This document shows positions 26,638-36,494 of a stretch of 61,425 bases of DNA, one piece after another. Below the pieces are notes generated by a model. The model saw nothing but the letters and a program-made list of their open reading frames with translations. It was not told the DNA's origin and did no database searches. Within the stretch, counting starts at the first letter, position 1; every line of letters begins with the position of its first letter. The translations under genes were made by a program, and so were the position numbers. The stretch covers positions 1 to 61,425 of the forward strand of contig DQIQ01000005.1 in assembly GCA_003942085.1 (NCBI GenBank). The letters run 5' to 3'. This stretch comes from Thermoplasmata archaeon. GTDB lineage: Archaea; Thermoplasmatota; E2; DHVEG-1.

Positions 26638-28188
26638 TTATTTCCATTTTCTTATGATCACAATAATTATAATAACTATTACTATCAAGAAGGCAAAAAT
26701 GACCACATTGAACAGTGGGTTCTTTTCTCCAGCACCATTTGGTTCGCCTGGACCAACAATAACGGTAAGATATTTTGATACCGTGCTTGAAGCACCATCA
26801 TTATCAGTAACTTTTAAGGTAACCGTGCGAGTTCCTCCGGTCATGTATTGATGAGGAGGATTTTTTTCAGCTGAAGAGGTTTTATCTCCGAAATCCCACA
26901 ACCATGAAACAATGGTTCCATCTCCGTCGGTTGAGGTATCAATAAAGAGAATCGTGTCATTCACGACGACAAGAATATTAGGCGATGAATAAGAAAAGCT
27001 GACTGCTGGTCCAACATTTGAAACAGATATCTGCTGAGATTTTGTACTCGCATCCCTGTCATCATCGGTGATATTTAATCTAACCGTGTAGATTCCGTTA
27101 TCGTTAAACTTATGTGTCGGGTTCTGCAATGGAGAAGTAAATCCATCTCCGAAATCCCATAACCAGACGACAATATTTCCATCCAAATCAACCGAGGTAT
27201 CTTTAAAAGTCACGATCTGTAGATCAGAAGGATTTAATGGAGAGAAGATAAAATTTGGGGCTGGTCTTCCATTGAGAACGATAATTTTCTGAGATGTTAT
27301 ATTTGCCACCCCATATTCATCCGTGACATTCAGGGTCACAATGTATGTTCCATTGTCAATATAGCGGTGAGTTGGGCCCTGCCCCGTTGATGCTGTTCCA
27401 TCGCCAAAATTCCAGGTGTACTTTACAATGTTCCCTTCAAGGACCGTTGATGTATCAGTAAATCGAATAACATCTAGAGTCGTTGGCTTGGAAGGCACAA
27501 ACGTAAAGCCAGCAACCGGTGACTCGTTAAACGGCTTCATCATCGGATATCGGTCCTTATTGCTCCCACCAGATATCGTGTAAGGCGTGTCTCCAAATCC
27601 ATCGCTGTTTGCATTGTTTCCTGTATAATCACTCCAGTAGTTTCCACCAAAAACGGCGCCATCATCCCAACTGTTACTTCCTTGATCATAGGCGTTTTGC
27701 GTGTTGTGGAGTAAATTGTTCCGATAGATTGTATTGTTGTGAGACAAACTTTCGATAAAAATCCCGTAAGCCGTGTCTCTGATAGTATTGTCTTTGATTG
27801 TCACATTGCTTGCGTTGTGTATTCTTATACCGTCGATACCATGTTGAATCCGAAAACCACTCAGGTTGACATCATCAACAGAAATATCCACAACATTTCC
27901 ACTCCCACCACCGTCGATAATCGTCGGTGGGTTCTTGCTACAAAATAAGTTGATCGCTTTGTCAATTTCTATCTTTGCATAATACGTGCCGCTGTACACA
28001 AAGACAGTATCACCAGTCACTGTATGATCGATCGCATCTTGGATTTTAATATAATTTGCGCCACCATTGCAATTAACGTAAATTGTTAGGCCCACAGCTT
28101 GCACCCGGTTCACTGAAAAAACACCGATAAGGGAAGAGAGCAGAATAAAGCTCATTACAGCAATAGAAATCTTCTTTTTTATAGACAT
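26638..28188 (-). CDS. Surface protein: beta-helix plus three PKD domains
   Basis: 516 residues. Signal peptide 1-31; NosD-like right-handed beta-helix about 35-215, ending in the archaeal signature GGNYWSDYTGN.NSDGFGDTPYTI. Three PKD domains follow (about 222-310, 311-395 and 396-485), each with the YTWNFGDG or WLWDFGDG strand and a THRY/THKF/PHQY turn. A C-terminal transmembrane helix ends in RKWK. An adhesion or surface-binding role is likely from the architecture. It lies between the two leftward sensory operons, with no GTAAT box immediately upstream. Confidence 0.87.
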   Translation of the reverse strand: MSIKKKISIAVMSFILLSSLIGVFSVNRVQAVGLTIYVNCNGGANYIKIQDAIDHTVTGDTVFVYSGTYYAKIEIDKAINLFCSKNPPTIIDGGGSGNVVDISVDDVNLSGFRIQHGIDGIRIHNASNVTIKDNTIRDTAYGIFIESLSHNNTIYRNNLLHNTQNAYDQGSNSWDDGAVFGGNYWSDYTGNNANSDGFGDTPYTISGGSNKDRYPMMKPFNESPVAGFTFVPSKPTTLDVIRFTDTSTVLEGNIVKYTWNFGDGTASTGQGPTHRYIDNGTYIVTLNVTDEYGVANITSQKIIVLNGRPAPNFIFSPLNPSDLQIVTFKDTSVDLDGNIVVWLWDFGDGFTSPLQNPTHKFNDNGIYTVRLNITDDDRDASTKSQQISVSNVGPAVSFSYSSPNILVVVNDTILFIDTSTDGDGTIVSWLWDFGDKTSSAEKNPPHQYMTGGTRTVTLKVTDNDGASSTVSKYLTVIVGPGEPNGAGEKNPLFNVVIFAFLIVIVIIIIVIIRKWK

Positions 28189-28305
28189 GGTCCAATCATT
28201 CCAAGGAGATTAAAAAATTAATAATCACCTTTTCTTTCCATATCATATTCCACTTTGAGTTGAGGCTCGATCAAAGTCAATGCCATGATTGCTTTTTTCC
28301 ATTCA

Positions 28306-28863
28306 TTATATTTTCACAATCCGATCACATAGTTGAGCAATTTCTGCATAGATATATTTGTCTGCTTCACCTTTCAGAGAGACAAGCAGACCATTGACCT
28401 CATCAATCCTCATTTTAGTCAAAATCCCGTGTATGAACTGAGCAAAAACCTCAGGTTTGTTATGAATAAGCATGCTATTAATAGTGTCAATAAAAACAAA
28501 TTTATCCCCCGGGATTCTCTGTGTACTCTCTGTTATTGCGATAGAAATATTTGTCAGATCAGATACTGATTCAAGATATAAAACATTGTCAGCCTCTTCA
28601 AGATTCATACTCTGACTTTTTGAGATACAGTCAAGAATGAGAATTTTTTTTATATCGATGTTGTTTTGTTGATAGAGTTGCACTAAATTCTTTTGAGGTC
28701 TGCTTGCCAGCACGATAATTCCAATGTATTTTTTTTCGGCGGATAAATATTTTATTGTCGACAAAGAAACCTCTAACATCTTCTCTGCAGAAGTTTCTAG
28801 CATCACAATCCAACCTTTTGGTAGATTGTTCAGTTCTTTAGAAATTTTTTCGATATCATTCAT
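28306..28863 (-). CDS. P-loop-less KaiC/RecA-fold protein C
   Basis: About 185 residues. Strands GWIVMLETSAEK, IGIIVLASRP, KILILDCISK and the Walker-B-like FVFIDTINSMLIHNKPE in KaiC order, without Walker A. I start at the ATG at 28863, whose ATGAATGA overlaps the stop of the upstream paralogue; a GTG at 28875 is possible. Last gene of the operon headed by the KaiC-kinase fusion. Confidence 0.7.
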   Translation of the reverse strand: MNDIEKISKELNNLPKGWIVMLETSAEKMLEVSLSTIKYLSAEKKYIGIIVLASRPQKNLVQLYQQNNIDIKKILILDCISKSQSMNLEEADNVLYLESVSDLTNISIAITESTQRIPGDKFVFIDTINSMLIHNKPEVFAQFIHGILTKMRIDEVNGLLVSLKGEADKYIYAEIAQLCDRIVKI

Positions 28864-29443
28864 TTTCTTCAACACTTATGACATGGTCAACATGAAAGGC
28901 TACATTTCTGATGAATTTTTTTTGAACAAGGTCCTTTGCTACATTAAAAACGAGGAGAACTTTTTCCTCGTTTTCTTTCCGTACAGTTTCCATTAAGAAC
29001 TCAGAAAATCTCATGATTTCTGATAAGGGTTTATACAGAGCCATTGTAGTTAAGGAATCAATAAAGATGAACTTTTTTTGGGTTTTTAATTTTGGTAAAG
29101 ACTGATAGATAGCTTTTACCAATTCATCAATATCCAGTTCCTGCGAAATATGAACACAACGAGCATCAACATTTTGCTGCCTACCAGAAAGCGCAGAAGC
29201 AGCATCGATAAATAAAAGGTTATTTACATCTATCCCCTCGGATTCGAAAAAGGAAGAAACATTTTTAAAAGGTCTCTGAAAGCTAATATATATTCCTTGA
29301 AAACCTTGATTCATCAATAGTTTAATCGTAGAAGAATTCACTTCAAAATAAGCATTTATCGGAAGCTCAATCATGATTATAGCGCCATGTTTGTCCATCT
29401 GTATCGCTTGTTCAATAGATTTTGTTGTTTCATCTTTTAACAT
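28856..29443 (-). CDS. P-loop-less KaiC/RecA-fold protein D
   Basis: 195 residues. GAIIMIELPINAYFEV, GIYISFQRPFKNV, NLLFIDAAS and FIFIDSLTTMALYKPLSE follow the KaiC strand order; no Walker A. Paralogue of proteins A-C. It begins 22 nt after the KaiC-kinase fusion, so a direct partnership with that protein's active KaiC domains is plausible but inferred. Confidence 0.7.
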   Translation of the reverse strand: MLKDETTKSIEQAIQMDKHGAIIMIELPINAYFEVNSSTIKLLMNQGFQGIYISFQRPFKNVSSFFESEGIDVNNLLFIDAASALSGRQQNVDARCVHISQELDIDELVKAIYQSLPKLKTQKKFIFIDSLTTMALYKPLSEIMRFSEFLMETVRKENEEKVLLVFNVAKDLVQKKFIRNVAFHVDHVISVEENE

Positions 29444-29464
29444 TATATCACGTTGAGAAATTTT

Positions 29465-32400
29465 TTATTTAATTTCTTCAGTGTCCTCATCTTGTTTTAA
29501 TCCAAATAAGTCTACGTCTCTAAATTTTGTTTGGATATTATCAACTGGTTTTATTGGTAATGTAAATCTAAAAATACTTCCTTTACCATCTTTGCTTTCC
29601 ACCCACATCTTACCACCATGAACGGTGACGATACTACGGGATAGCGCAAGCCCAATACCACCTCCGGAGTATTCTCTACTCTTGCCTTCATCAGATCGAT
29701 AAAACGCATTAAAAATTTTTTTCTGTTTATCCTTTGATATACCTTTTCCCGAGTCTTGAATTTCGAACAATATATCAGTTTCTTGTTTTTTTACGCGCAG
29801 AATAACCGTAGATTTATCCGGCGAGAATTTTATTGCATTTTCAAGAATATTTAGAATAACTTGTTTTATCCTCTCTGGGTCAACGATTAAATCCGGTATT
29901 TCATCCTCCATTTCAACATTGATTGCTATGTTTTTTACTTTTACAGATGGTTGCATTTTTTCGACTGCTTGGTTCACTATCGTTCCAACAATCGTTTTTT
30001 TCGGAGTAAAAATCATTTCTCCTGCTTCGATATGTGAAATATCTAAAAGACCAGACACAAGGTCGTCAAGACGATTTGCATTCCGTAACATTATCTCAAG
30101 ATATTTTTTTTGCTCATCGGTTATTTCACCAACGAGTTGATTTGACAACATCTGCGTATACGCTTTTATTGTCGTCAACGGAGATCTTATTTCGCGTGTA
30201 GTAACATCTAAAAAATCTGATTTTATTTGATTGAGTTTTTCCAGTTGAATGTTTTGGTGTTTGATTTTTTCTTCCCCCTGCTTATGCTCAAGCCATAGAC
30301 CAAGGGCTTTTGCAATGCTGTTGAGCATGTTCTGCTCTTCAGGGATCCAGAAGAGCTTGTCTTCGACGTAGTAGACCCACAACTGCCCACGGGCTTCACC
30401 CCTCACAATAATCTCTGCATGGAGACTGTACAACAACCCCTCGGTGAACATCTCGGAGGTAAATCGTCTACCATCCAGTTCAATAACGGGTACGGTGATC
30501 TCTGGGAACTGCATGGCTGACTTCAAGTGCTCGATAGTTCGCTGGCAAAGCTCATCCACGGACAGGTTTTCTTTCATGTCGCTGTTCACTGCGTAGATAC
30601 AGGTCTGCTCCTTCATCCTTTCCCGCAGTGCTGTCTCAATTTTCTTGCGCTCGGTGATCTCTCGTGCGACGCCTTGAATAAGATATGGTTTATTATCTTT
30701 GTAAATAACAGAAGCCTGCGTCTCTACAATAATAGTCTCTCCATCTTTCCTTCGTAGTTTGTATTCTGAGATCATTTTTTGAGAACCGGTTTTTTTAAGT
30801 TCAGAAGTAGTTTCATATGTTTTTCGTAGTTCATCTTCATTCAGGATTAAAGATGCAAAATTCAGTTTTACAACTTCATCTTTTGTGTAACCAAACATGT
30901 GGAGAGCTGCAGGGTTTGCATCAATGAAGTTACCCTGAAAATCATGGATATAGATGGCATCCATTGAACGGTCATAAAGGGCGAGATATCGGTCTTTACT
31001 TTCTTTAAATCTCTGCTCTGCAAAGTCGCGTTGAATAACACGAGCGACAGTGTTACTGATTTCATCCAGCATGGTTTCTTCAACAGGTATTATAGGATGT
31101 TTTGAAAAAAGGGCTAGAACACCTAACGGTTCTTCGTTGGAAAAACGAATCTGATATCCTACAAACGATACAAGTCCTAGTTCACGCGCCCATTCGTTGT
31201 TGTGAATACGTGAATCATTCTGTACATCATTTGTGATAAATTTGTGTTCTTCTCCTGACGCGATACGTCCGATCTTGTAGCAGCCCAATGGGACACGATG
31301 GTGGATTTTACCATCAGTATGGGTGTAGCGACCAGAGCTTGCCAGTAAATGCAGACACCGGTCGCGGTAACGACAGACGTGCGGTCCTTCATGCACTTCA
31401 GCATGGATGCATCCCTGGTCACAAAGATCTCCTGATTGGACAAGCCAAATTCTGCAGAAATCAGCGTCGAAGAGATGAACGACTTCATCGGTTATCATTT
31501 TAAGTTTGTCTTCAAATGCTCCTGGTAGAAGAAGAGACTGTTGAAGTATGTTAACACCTTGTTGCCACAGAAGCATTTTCTCACGTTCCGTCTCAACCTG
31601 TTTTTGTTCGGTAATATCTCTGACGGTAGCTTGTAAGAATCGTCGTCCTTTGATTTCCATTCTATTCAACAGAACGGTCGTTGAAAAACTAGTGCCATCT
31701 AAACGCTTGTGTATCCACTCGAAAAAGTGGGAACCTTCGCGCATAGCTGTTTCAATCATCTCTTTAGCCTTCTCTGCAGAAGTGCGTCCATCTGGTTGGT
31801 ACTCGGGAGATAAATCCCCAGGTCCACAGGAAATGAATTCCTCTACGTTCCTCGCCTTAAACATTTTTACTGTCGCCGGGTTTCCGGTTGTGAAATTCCA
31901 GGATGGAGGTTCAAGAAACATCATAGCATCTCGGGAGCTATCAAAAAGAACTCGATGACGTTCTTCGCTCTCCTTTAATATATCTTCTGCATGCTTGCGT
32001 TCGGTGATATCACGAATGATTCCGACCGCGTGCAATTGACCACGTATTTGAACTGGTGACACCGATAGATCCAGAGGAAATTTAGTCCCATCTTTTCGTA
32101 ATCCCTCCATCTCGATTGTTTTATTCAGTCCTGGTCCTTCACCAGTCTTCTGGAAATGGATGAACCCTTTCATAAATGCGTCGAGGTACTGATTGGGAAC
32201 TAGTATCGTATGGAAGTTCTTTCCAGATATCTCTTCAGTTGAATACCCAAAGATTCTTTTCGCAGATTCATTCCAAAATGAAACACATCCTTGCGAATCT
32301 ATCATGATGATTGCATCAAGAGCTGCACTACTAATTCTACGGAATTTCTCTTCGCTTTCCTGCAAGGCATTTTCCGCTGTTTCTTTCTGTTTTATGATTT

Positions 32401-34003
32401 CCTTAAGCTCCTTGCTTTCTTTCTCAAGTTCAGCAATTTTTTTACTCACGCCGGTGGTTACTCCCTCATAACCTTCGAGACTTTTACCGACAACGATACC
32501 TTTATCGGTGATGTCATATAATCGAAGATTTTTACTATGTTCACTGCCCCTCATTTTGATAACGTTTATGACAGATTGTACATTACCTTGCATTTCAACA
32601 TATCGTAACAAGATAATATTATCTGATATTGTGGAAAGATTTGAATCAACATCTTTTGAATTGCTTATGAGCGAAGTTGTGGCTGATGTAAATAATGGGG
32701 TTACCTCACGAGTTTTCAAATATCCGTTCAATCGTTTTGAAAAACTCATAAATTCTTCTACTGAGAAAGCATTTGAAATGGCAGATAAAGGATCGACAAC
32801 GCATCGTCTGATTTTTTTTCCTTCCACTATTTGTTTTATTTCTGCCAGATGCTCTTCAAGATGCTTTTCGTTTGGATAAATGCATCGCATTATAAGAAGA
32901 CCTTCTCGTTCGTACTGTTCAAAATCCCATCCAAAGTTTTTAGCGTTTCTTAGCACTTGTTTCTTGCTTTCTTCGAATCCAGCATACAGACAGATCTCCC
33001 CGTTTTTCAATCCATCGGCAATGAAACTTAAACCTAACGTAGATTTTCCCGTACCAGGTGAACCTGTTATGAGAGTGGAGGAACCGACAAAAATTCCACC
33101 ACCTAACATTTCGTCCAATGCAGAAATTCCAATCGATATACGGTCTGTTGAAGAAAAATGTTCAAGAGGGACTCTGAGTTTAGGAAAAACGTTAATGCCA
33201 TCTTTTGAAATTTTGAATTGGATGTCATCTGATCTGAAATTTCTGCCTCTGACTTTGATAATCTGTATTATTCTTTGTGGTTCATCTTTTACTTTAATCT
33301 GATCAAATCGTAAAATAGCATCGGATATAAATTCCTCAACTTCGTACTTAGAATATTTATTCATTTCAGCAATTTCACTGATTAAAATAGTTGTACAGCC
33401 GAGTGTTGCTAGTGTTGTGCCTAAAGCAAAAATAAATGCTCTGATTTTAGCCCGGTCATCGATCTGATACGCAATCGCGGTAATTGAATCAATGCATACT
33501 CGTTTCGCATTTGTTCGTTTGACCTCTTCTCCAATAAAATCGAGAATTTTTCGCTGATCAAAACCTTCTTTCCCGTAGATCTCCCGCAGGTCAATGATTC
33601 TCAGCTTTTCATTTTCTACTGCATCTTTATTGTAATAACTCAATTTTTCAAGGTTTTCTAAGGTTTTAAAAAGTGGCTCGGTCAGCGTTATGTAAATTCC
33701 ATTTTCGTTGTGCTTAATTCCTTCAAAGAGCCACTGGAAAGAAAAAATAGTTTTACCACTCCCTGATGAACCAGCGAGTAAAATAATTGAACCCTTGGTA
33801 AATCCACCATCAAGAAGTTCATCAAAGTCTTTTATACCAGTTATGGAAACATTGCTTGTAGGTGGACAATACGTATTAGCAGCCAAAAGAACTTGTTCAG
33901 ACGGTTTTATGGGGGATTCTTTTTCCAATAGTATTTGATCTACTTCTTGTTCAGTATTCTGGTGTTGTTGGGAAAATTTGGTTAACATTTTTTCGTTTTG
34001 CAT
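29465..34003 (-). CDS. KaiC-KaiC-PAS-GAF-kinase fusion with Arg in the H-box
   Basis: 1512 residues. Two KaiC domains (about 50-280 with P-loop GSSGSGKT at 78-85, and 285-515 with GSPGTGKS) are followed by a coiled coil. Then come PAS 1 (~550-670), PAS 2 (~675-790), a Cys/His-rich GAF (~800-985), PAS 3 (~990-1110), a GAF-like domain (~1115-1235), HisKA (~1255-1325) and HATPase (~1370-1490, with NILENAIKFSP, QDSGKGIS and GGGIGLAL). The HisKA reads TTREIRSPL: the phospho-acceptor His is Arg1270 (codon CGC at 30194-30196). The ATPase boxes look intact, so it may bind ATP without autophosphorylating at the usual site. The tail has KFRDVDLFGL. Operon head under GTAAT site D. Confidence 0.92.
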   Translation of the reverse strand: MQNEKMLTKFSQQHQNTEQEVDQILLEKESPIKPSEQVLLAANTYCPPTSNVSITGIKDFDELLDGGFTKGSIILLAGSSGSGKTIFSFQWLFEGIKHNENGIYITLTEPLFKTLENLEKLSYYNKDAVENEKLRIIDLREIYGKEGFDQRKILDFIGEEVKRTNAKRVCIDSITAIAYQIDDRAKIRAFIFALGTTLATLGCTTILISEIAEMNKYSKYEVEEFISDAILRFDQIKVKDEPQRIIQIIKVRGRNFRSDDIQFKISKDGINVFPKLRVPLEHFSSTDRISIGISALDEMLGGGIFVGSSTLITGSPGTGKSTLGLSFIADGLKNGEICLYAGFEESKKQVLRNAKNFGWDFEQYEREGLLIMRCIYPNEKHLEEHLAEIKQIVEGKKIRRCVVDPLSAISNAFSVEEFMSFSKRLNGYLKTREVTPLFTSATTSLISNSKDVDSNLSTISDNIILLRYVEMQGNVQSVINVIKMRGSEHSKNLRLYDITDKGIVVGKSLEGYEGVTTGVSKKIAELEKESKELKEIIKQKETAENALQESEEKFRRISSAALDAIIMIDSQGCVSFWNESAKRIFGYSTEEISGKNFHTILVPNQYLDAFMKGFIHFQKTGEGPGLNKTIEMEGLRKDGTKFPLDLSVSPVQIRGQLHAVGIIRDITERKHAEDILKESEERHRVLFDSSRDAMMFLEPPSWNFTTGNPATVKMFKARNVEEFISCGPGDLSPEYQPDGRTSAEKAKEMIETAMREGSHFFEWIHKRLDGTSFSTTVLLNRMEIKGRRFLQATVRDITEQKQVETEREKMLLWQQGVNILQQSLLLPGAFEDKLKMITDEVVHLFDADFCRIWLVQSGDLCDQGCIHAEVHEGPHVCRYRDRCLHLLASSGRYTHTDGKIHHRVPLGCYKIGRIASGEEHKFITNDVQNDSRIHNNEWARELGLVSFVGYQIRFSNEEPLGVLALFSKHPIIPVEETMLDEISNTVARVIQRDFAEQRFKESKDRYLALYDRSMDAIYIHDFQGNFIDANPAALHMFGYTKDEVVKLNFASLILNEDELRKTYETTSELKKTGSQKMISEYKLRRKDGETIIVETQASVIYKDNKPYLIQGVAREITERKKIETALRERMKEQTCIYAVNSDMKENLSVDELCQRTIEHLKSAMQFPEITVPVIELDGRRFTSEMFTEGLLYSLHAEIIVRGEARGQLWVYYVEDKLFWIPEEQNMLNSIAKALGLWLEHKQGEEKIKHQNIQLEKLNQIKSDFLDVTTREIRSPLTTIKAYTQMLSNQLVGEITDEQKKYLEIMLRNANRLDDLVSGLLDISHIEAGEMIFTPKKTIVGTIVNQAVEKMQPSVKVKNIAINVEMEDEIPDLIVDPERIKQVILNILENAIKFSPDKSTVILRVKKQETDILFEIQDSGKGISKDKQKKIFNAFYRSDEGKSREYSGGGIGLALSRSIVTVHGGKMWVESKDGKGSIFRFTLPIKPVDNIQTKFRDVDLFGLKQDEDTEEIK

Positions 34004-34007
34004 CCCT

Positions 34008-34133
34008 TCACCGAGAATTTAAAATGCCTTGTTTTTTAAACAACGAAAGTAATGGTTTTGCTGTCGCAAATATCATGATTGATAACATTTTCGTTAATCT
34101 ACTTTTGATTGAAACGTTTTTTTTGCATCCCAT
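34008..34133 (-). CDS. Short basic leader ORF before the KaiC-kinase fusion
   Basis: 41 codons from ATG at 34133 (MGCKKNVSIKSRLTKM...), a basic, amphipathic-looking peptide. Its GGTGA end provides the ribosome-binding site for the KaiC-kinase ATG 4 nt further on. The predicted transcript start at site D lies about 40 nt upstream. Product unrecognised; it may be only a coupled leader. Confidence 0.35.
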   Translation of the reverse strand: MGCKKNVSIKSRLTKMLSIMIFATAKPLLSLFKKQGILNSR

Positions 34134-34153
34134 CGTTCCAGCTCACAATACAC

Positions 34154-34203
34154 ATTACAAATCAATTACATAATAATTACGAATAGTTTGATTACATATA
34201 AAT
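34154..34203 (-). promoter_or_regulatory. GTAAT box site D with TATA
   Basis: TATA ATATAAAT at 34196-34203, 15 nt, then three GTAAT units read on the minus strand (plus-strand ATTAC starts 34176, 34165, 34154; 11-bp period). An extra GTAAT at 34191-34195 abuts the TATA. It drives the KaiC-kinase operon. Confidence 0.72.
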
Positions 34204-34341
34204 ATTTCTTTGCGACGATGGCAGGTATGCTTTATTTTTCAAATCCATTGAGCATAACAGATTATCAAAATAGGAATTAAATTATGTGATGACTTTTACT
34301 TAAGATCTATATTATTTCTTTAGTTATTATGCTCATTGAGC

Positions 34342-34385
34342 ATTACTTTTTAATTTACATTACAATCGTAATGTTTATAAATTAC
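34342..34385 (+). promoter_or_regulatory. GTAAT-type site E upstream of the pilus operon
   Basis: ATTAC at 34342 and 34359, then the 18-bp near-palindrome GTAATGTTTATAAATTAC at 34368-34385. Its TTTATAAAT core could be the TATA box for the leader ORF at 34423. It is the same palindrome as site I with one base changed. The rest of 34204-34422 holds no ORF I can support. Confidence 0.5.
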
Positions 34386-34422
34386 AGAACGTATATCTGA
34401 AAATCACAGAAACAGAGGACGG

Positions 34423-34515
34423 ATGATGCACCAAATGGACTATACGTTTGTAGTTAGTTTTGGAAAAGACATCCATTGTTCAGAGCCTGGTGAAGTTGTT
34501 TTAAGGTTGGTTTAA
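34423..34515 (+). CDS. Short coupled leader ORF of the pilus operon
   Basis: 30 codons from ATG (MMHQMDYTFVVSFGKDIHC...), preceded by AGAGGACGG. Its TAA overlaps the ATG of the pilus ATPase (TAATG). The opening GGATGATGCAC is shared with the region upstream of the nine-PAS gene at 25657-25755. No family recognised. Confidence 0.45.
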   Translation: MMHQMDYTFVVSFGKDIHCSEPGEVVLRLV

Positions 34516-36494
34516 TGAAAAACGAACCTGAAATTATAAAAATACTACGTAAAGAAGAAATTCTGAAAAAAAAAAGGAAAAAAAATCAGGGATTAGATTT
34601 ATCCACACCGTCAACAGAAATTTTCCGTGATAAAACCACTGAAATAGGAAAAGACCTGCCAGATAGTCCAGTCGCTCGTAATCCTGATTTAAAAATTAGG
34701 TCTGTTCTTGAGCAACATTTAGAAAATATTTTTGAAATAAAAACAACCGATGCGGATAGAAATCAGTCAGAAAATCAAGAGTTTCACACCAGGTTAATAG
34801 AGGACAATGACAATGAAATGGTCCAGAAAAAATCATCTGATCTTTCAATAGCACCACAAGGAAACAAGACTTTGGAAGAACCAGAAACGATTCAAATACC
34901 ACACTTGGAAAAAAAATATGAAGAGACAATAGATCCTAACAAAAAAACTCTCCAACAAAAGACAAACCACCCTGAAAAACAGACTACTGAAGAAACAATA
35001 CAACAGAGCCGAGAGCAAGAGGAACGAACAGGTTTTGGGTGGAAGGGTCTCGGAAGCCGAATCATTAAGTTTGATGAAAAAACAAGAACCCACATCTATG
35101 AGGTACATGAGCCTTTACTGGATGAAAATGAAAAGAAGATAAAAAACAGACTCATTGCACTGTTTGAATTACGCACCACCATTGATACGTTTAATAGCAG
35201 CACAACAGAAAAAATAACCATGCTGAATGAAGCATTAGAAAAGATTATCATTGATAACCATATTAAACTAAACGAGATATCAAAGGATAAAATTTTTTAC
35301 TATATTTTTCAAGAGTTCATAGGATACGGCAAAGTCGACATCTTGATGCATGATGAAGGGATTGAGGATATCTCCTGCGACGGCCCCAACATCCCTATCT
35401 TTATTTATCATAAAACACATGAATCGATTAGAAGCAACATCGTCTATGAAAACCCTGATGAGCTGGATTCCTTTGCCGTGAAACTGGCTCAGATCTGCGG
35501 CAAACAAATATCGATTTATGAGCCAATTGTCGATGGGAAACTTGCGGATGGGTCCCGGTTATCGGTCATGCTTGCAAAAACCGTGACACCATTTTCGACA
35601 TTTACCATTCGGAGATTCCGCACCGATCCTTTTACCCCCATCGATCTGATCAATTCTGGCACGATGTCCCTAGAGATGGCCGCGTATTTCTGGCTCGCGA
35701 TTGAAAACGGCGCATCCATCCTCTTCTGCGGAGGGACCGCCTCTGGAAAAACATCGACATTGAATGCCTTTGCACTCTTTTTACCAGCAGCATATAAGAT
35801 TTTTTCCATTGAGGACACTCGAGAGGTCATGCTCCCTCATGAGAACTGGGTCGCAGGGACCACAAGAACTGGTTTTTCGCAGTCTGTAGAACATAAAACA
35901 AGCAAAGATATTGATATGTTTGATCTTACAAGAGCAGCTCTGCGCCAGCGCCCCCAAGTCGTCATTGTCGGTGAGATACGGGGTCAGGAAGCCTATGCTC
36001 TTTTCCAGGCGATGGCAACTGGTCATATCTCTTACTCAACCATTCATGCAAGTGATATTCACACCTTGGTTCAAAGACTGGAAAACCCCCCGATATCCTT
36101 ACCAAAAGCACTGTTGACCTCCCTTAATCTGGTCGTGTTTTTAAAATCCACGGTGATAAATGGTCAACCTGCGCGAAGAATCACCAATGTCATCGAAATA
36201 ATAAAAATGGATGCCAGTACCAATAAACTAATTTTTACTGCCCCTTTTTCATGGGTTTCAGAGACAGAGGACCGCTTTAAAAGGGAAGCAAAAAGCATAT
36301 TACTTGATAGAACTAAAAACAAGAGAGGATGGAGTGATGAACAGCTTGTTTCAGAGCTGAGAAACAGGATCATTGTACTGGAATGGATGAGGAAAAACAA
36401 CATACGATCTTTTAGAGATGTTGGGAAGATTGTCGCACAATATAGCGAAGAATCTGATGCCGTTCTTGCAAAGGCAAAAGGAGCTTCTATATGA
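34515..36494 (+). CDS. Type IV pilus / secretion ATPase (TadA/GspE family)
   Basis: 659 residues. A long charged, low-complexity N-terminus (1-180) precedes the conserved core: GYGKVDILMHDEGIEDISCDG, Walker A GGTASGKT (about 406-413), the Asp box SIEDTREV, Walker B VVIVGEIRGQEA (about 481) and the His box TGHISYSTIHA. It is a hexameric motor that assembles pilin fibres at the membrane. The first residues MKNEPEIIKILRKEE match the N-terminus of the nine-PAS sensor, an unusual shared tag. It overlaps the next gene by 4 nt. Among archaeal relatives it is nearer to TadA-like pilus ATPases than to FlaI, since no archaellin genes are here. Confidence 0.92.
   Translation: MKNEPEIIKILRKEEILKKKRKKNQGLDLSTPSTEIFRDKTTEIGKDLPDSPVARNPDLKIRSVLEQHLENIFEIKTTDADRNQSENQEFHTRLIEDNDNEMVQKKSSDLSIAPQGNKTLEEPETIQIPHLEKKYEETIDPNKKTLQQKTNHPEKQTTEETIQQSREQEERTGFGWKGLGSRIIKFDEKTRTHIYEVHEPLLDENEKKIKNRLIALFELRTTIDTFNSSTTEKITMLNEALEKIIIDNHIKLNEISKDKIFYYIFQEFIGYGKVDILMHDEGIEDISCDGPNIPIFIYHKTHESIRSNIVYENPDELDSFAVKLAQICGKQISIYEPIVDGKLADGSRLSVMLAKTVTPFSTFTIRRFRTDPFTPIDLINSGTMSLEMAAYFWLAIENGASILFCGGTASGKTSTLNAFALFLPAAYKIFSIEDTREVMLPHENWVAGTTRTGFSQSVEHKTSKDIDMFDLTRAALRQRPQVVIVGEIRGQEAYALFQAMATGHISYSTIHASDIHTLVQRLENPPISLPKALLTSLNLVVFLKSTVINGQPARRITNVIEIIKMDASTNKLIFTAPFSWVSETEDRFKREAKSILLDRTKNKRGWSDEQLVSELRNRIIVLEWMRKNNIRSFRDVGKIVAQYSEESDAVLAKAKGASI

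Noticed and set aside
26522..26851. Rightward ORF after the site C TATA box
   Set aside because: Most of it is antisense to the PKD gene at 26638, and its first part is low-complexity. The conserved promoter layout fits the leftward gene instead.
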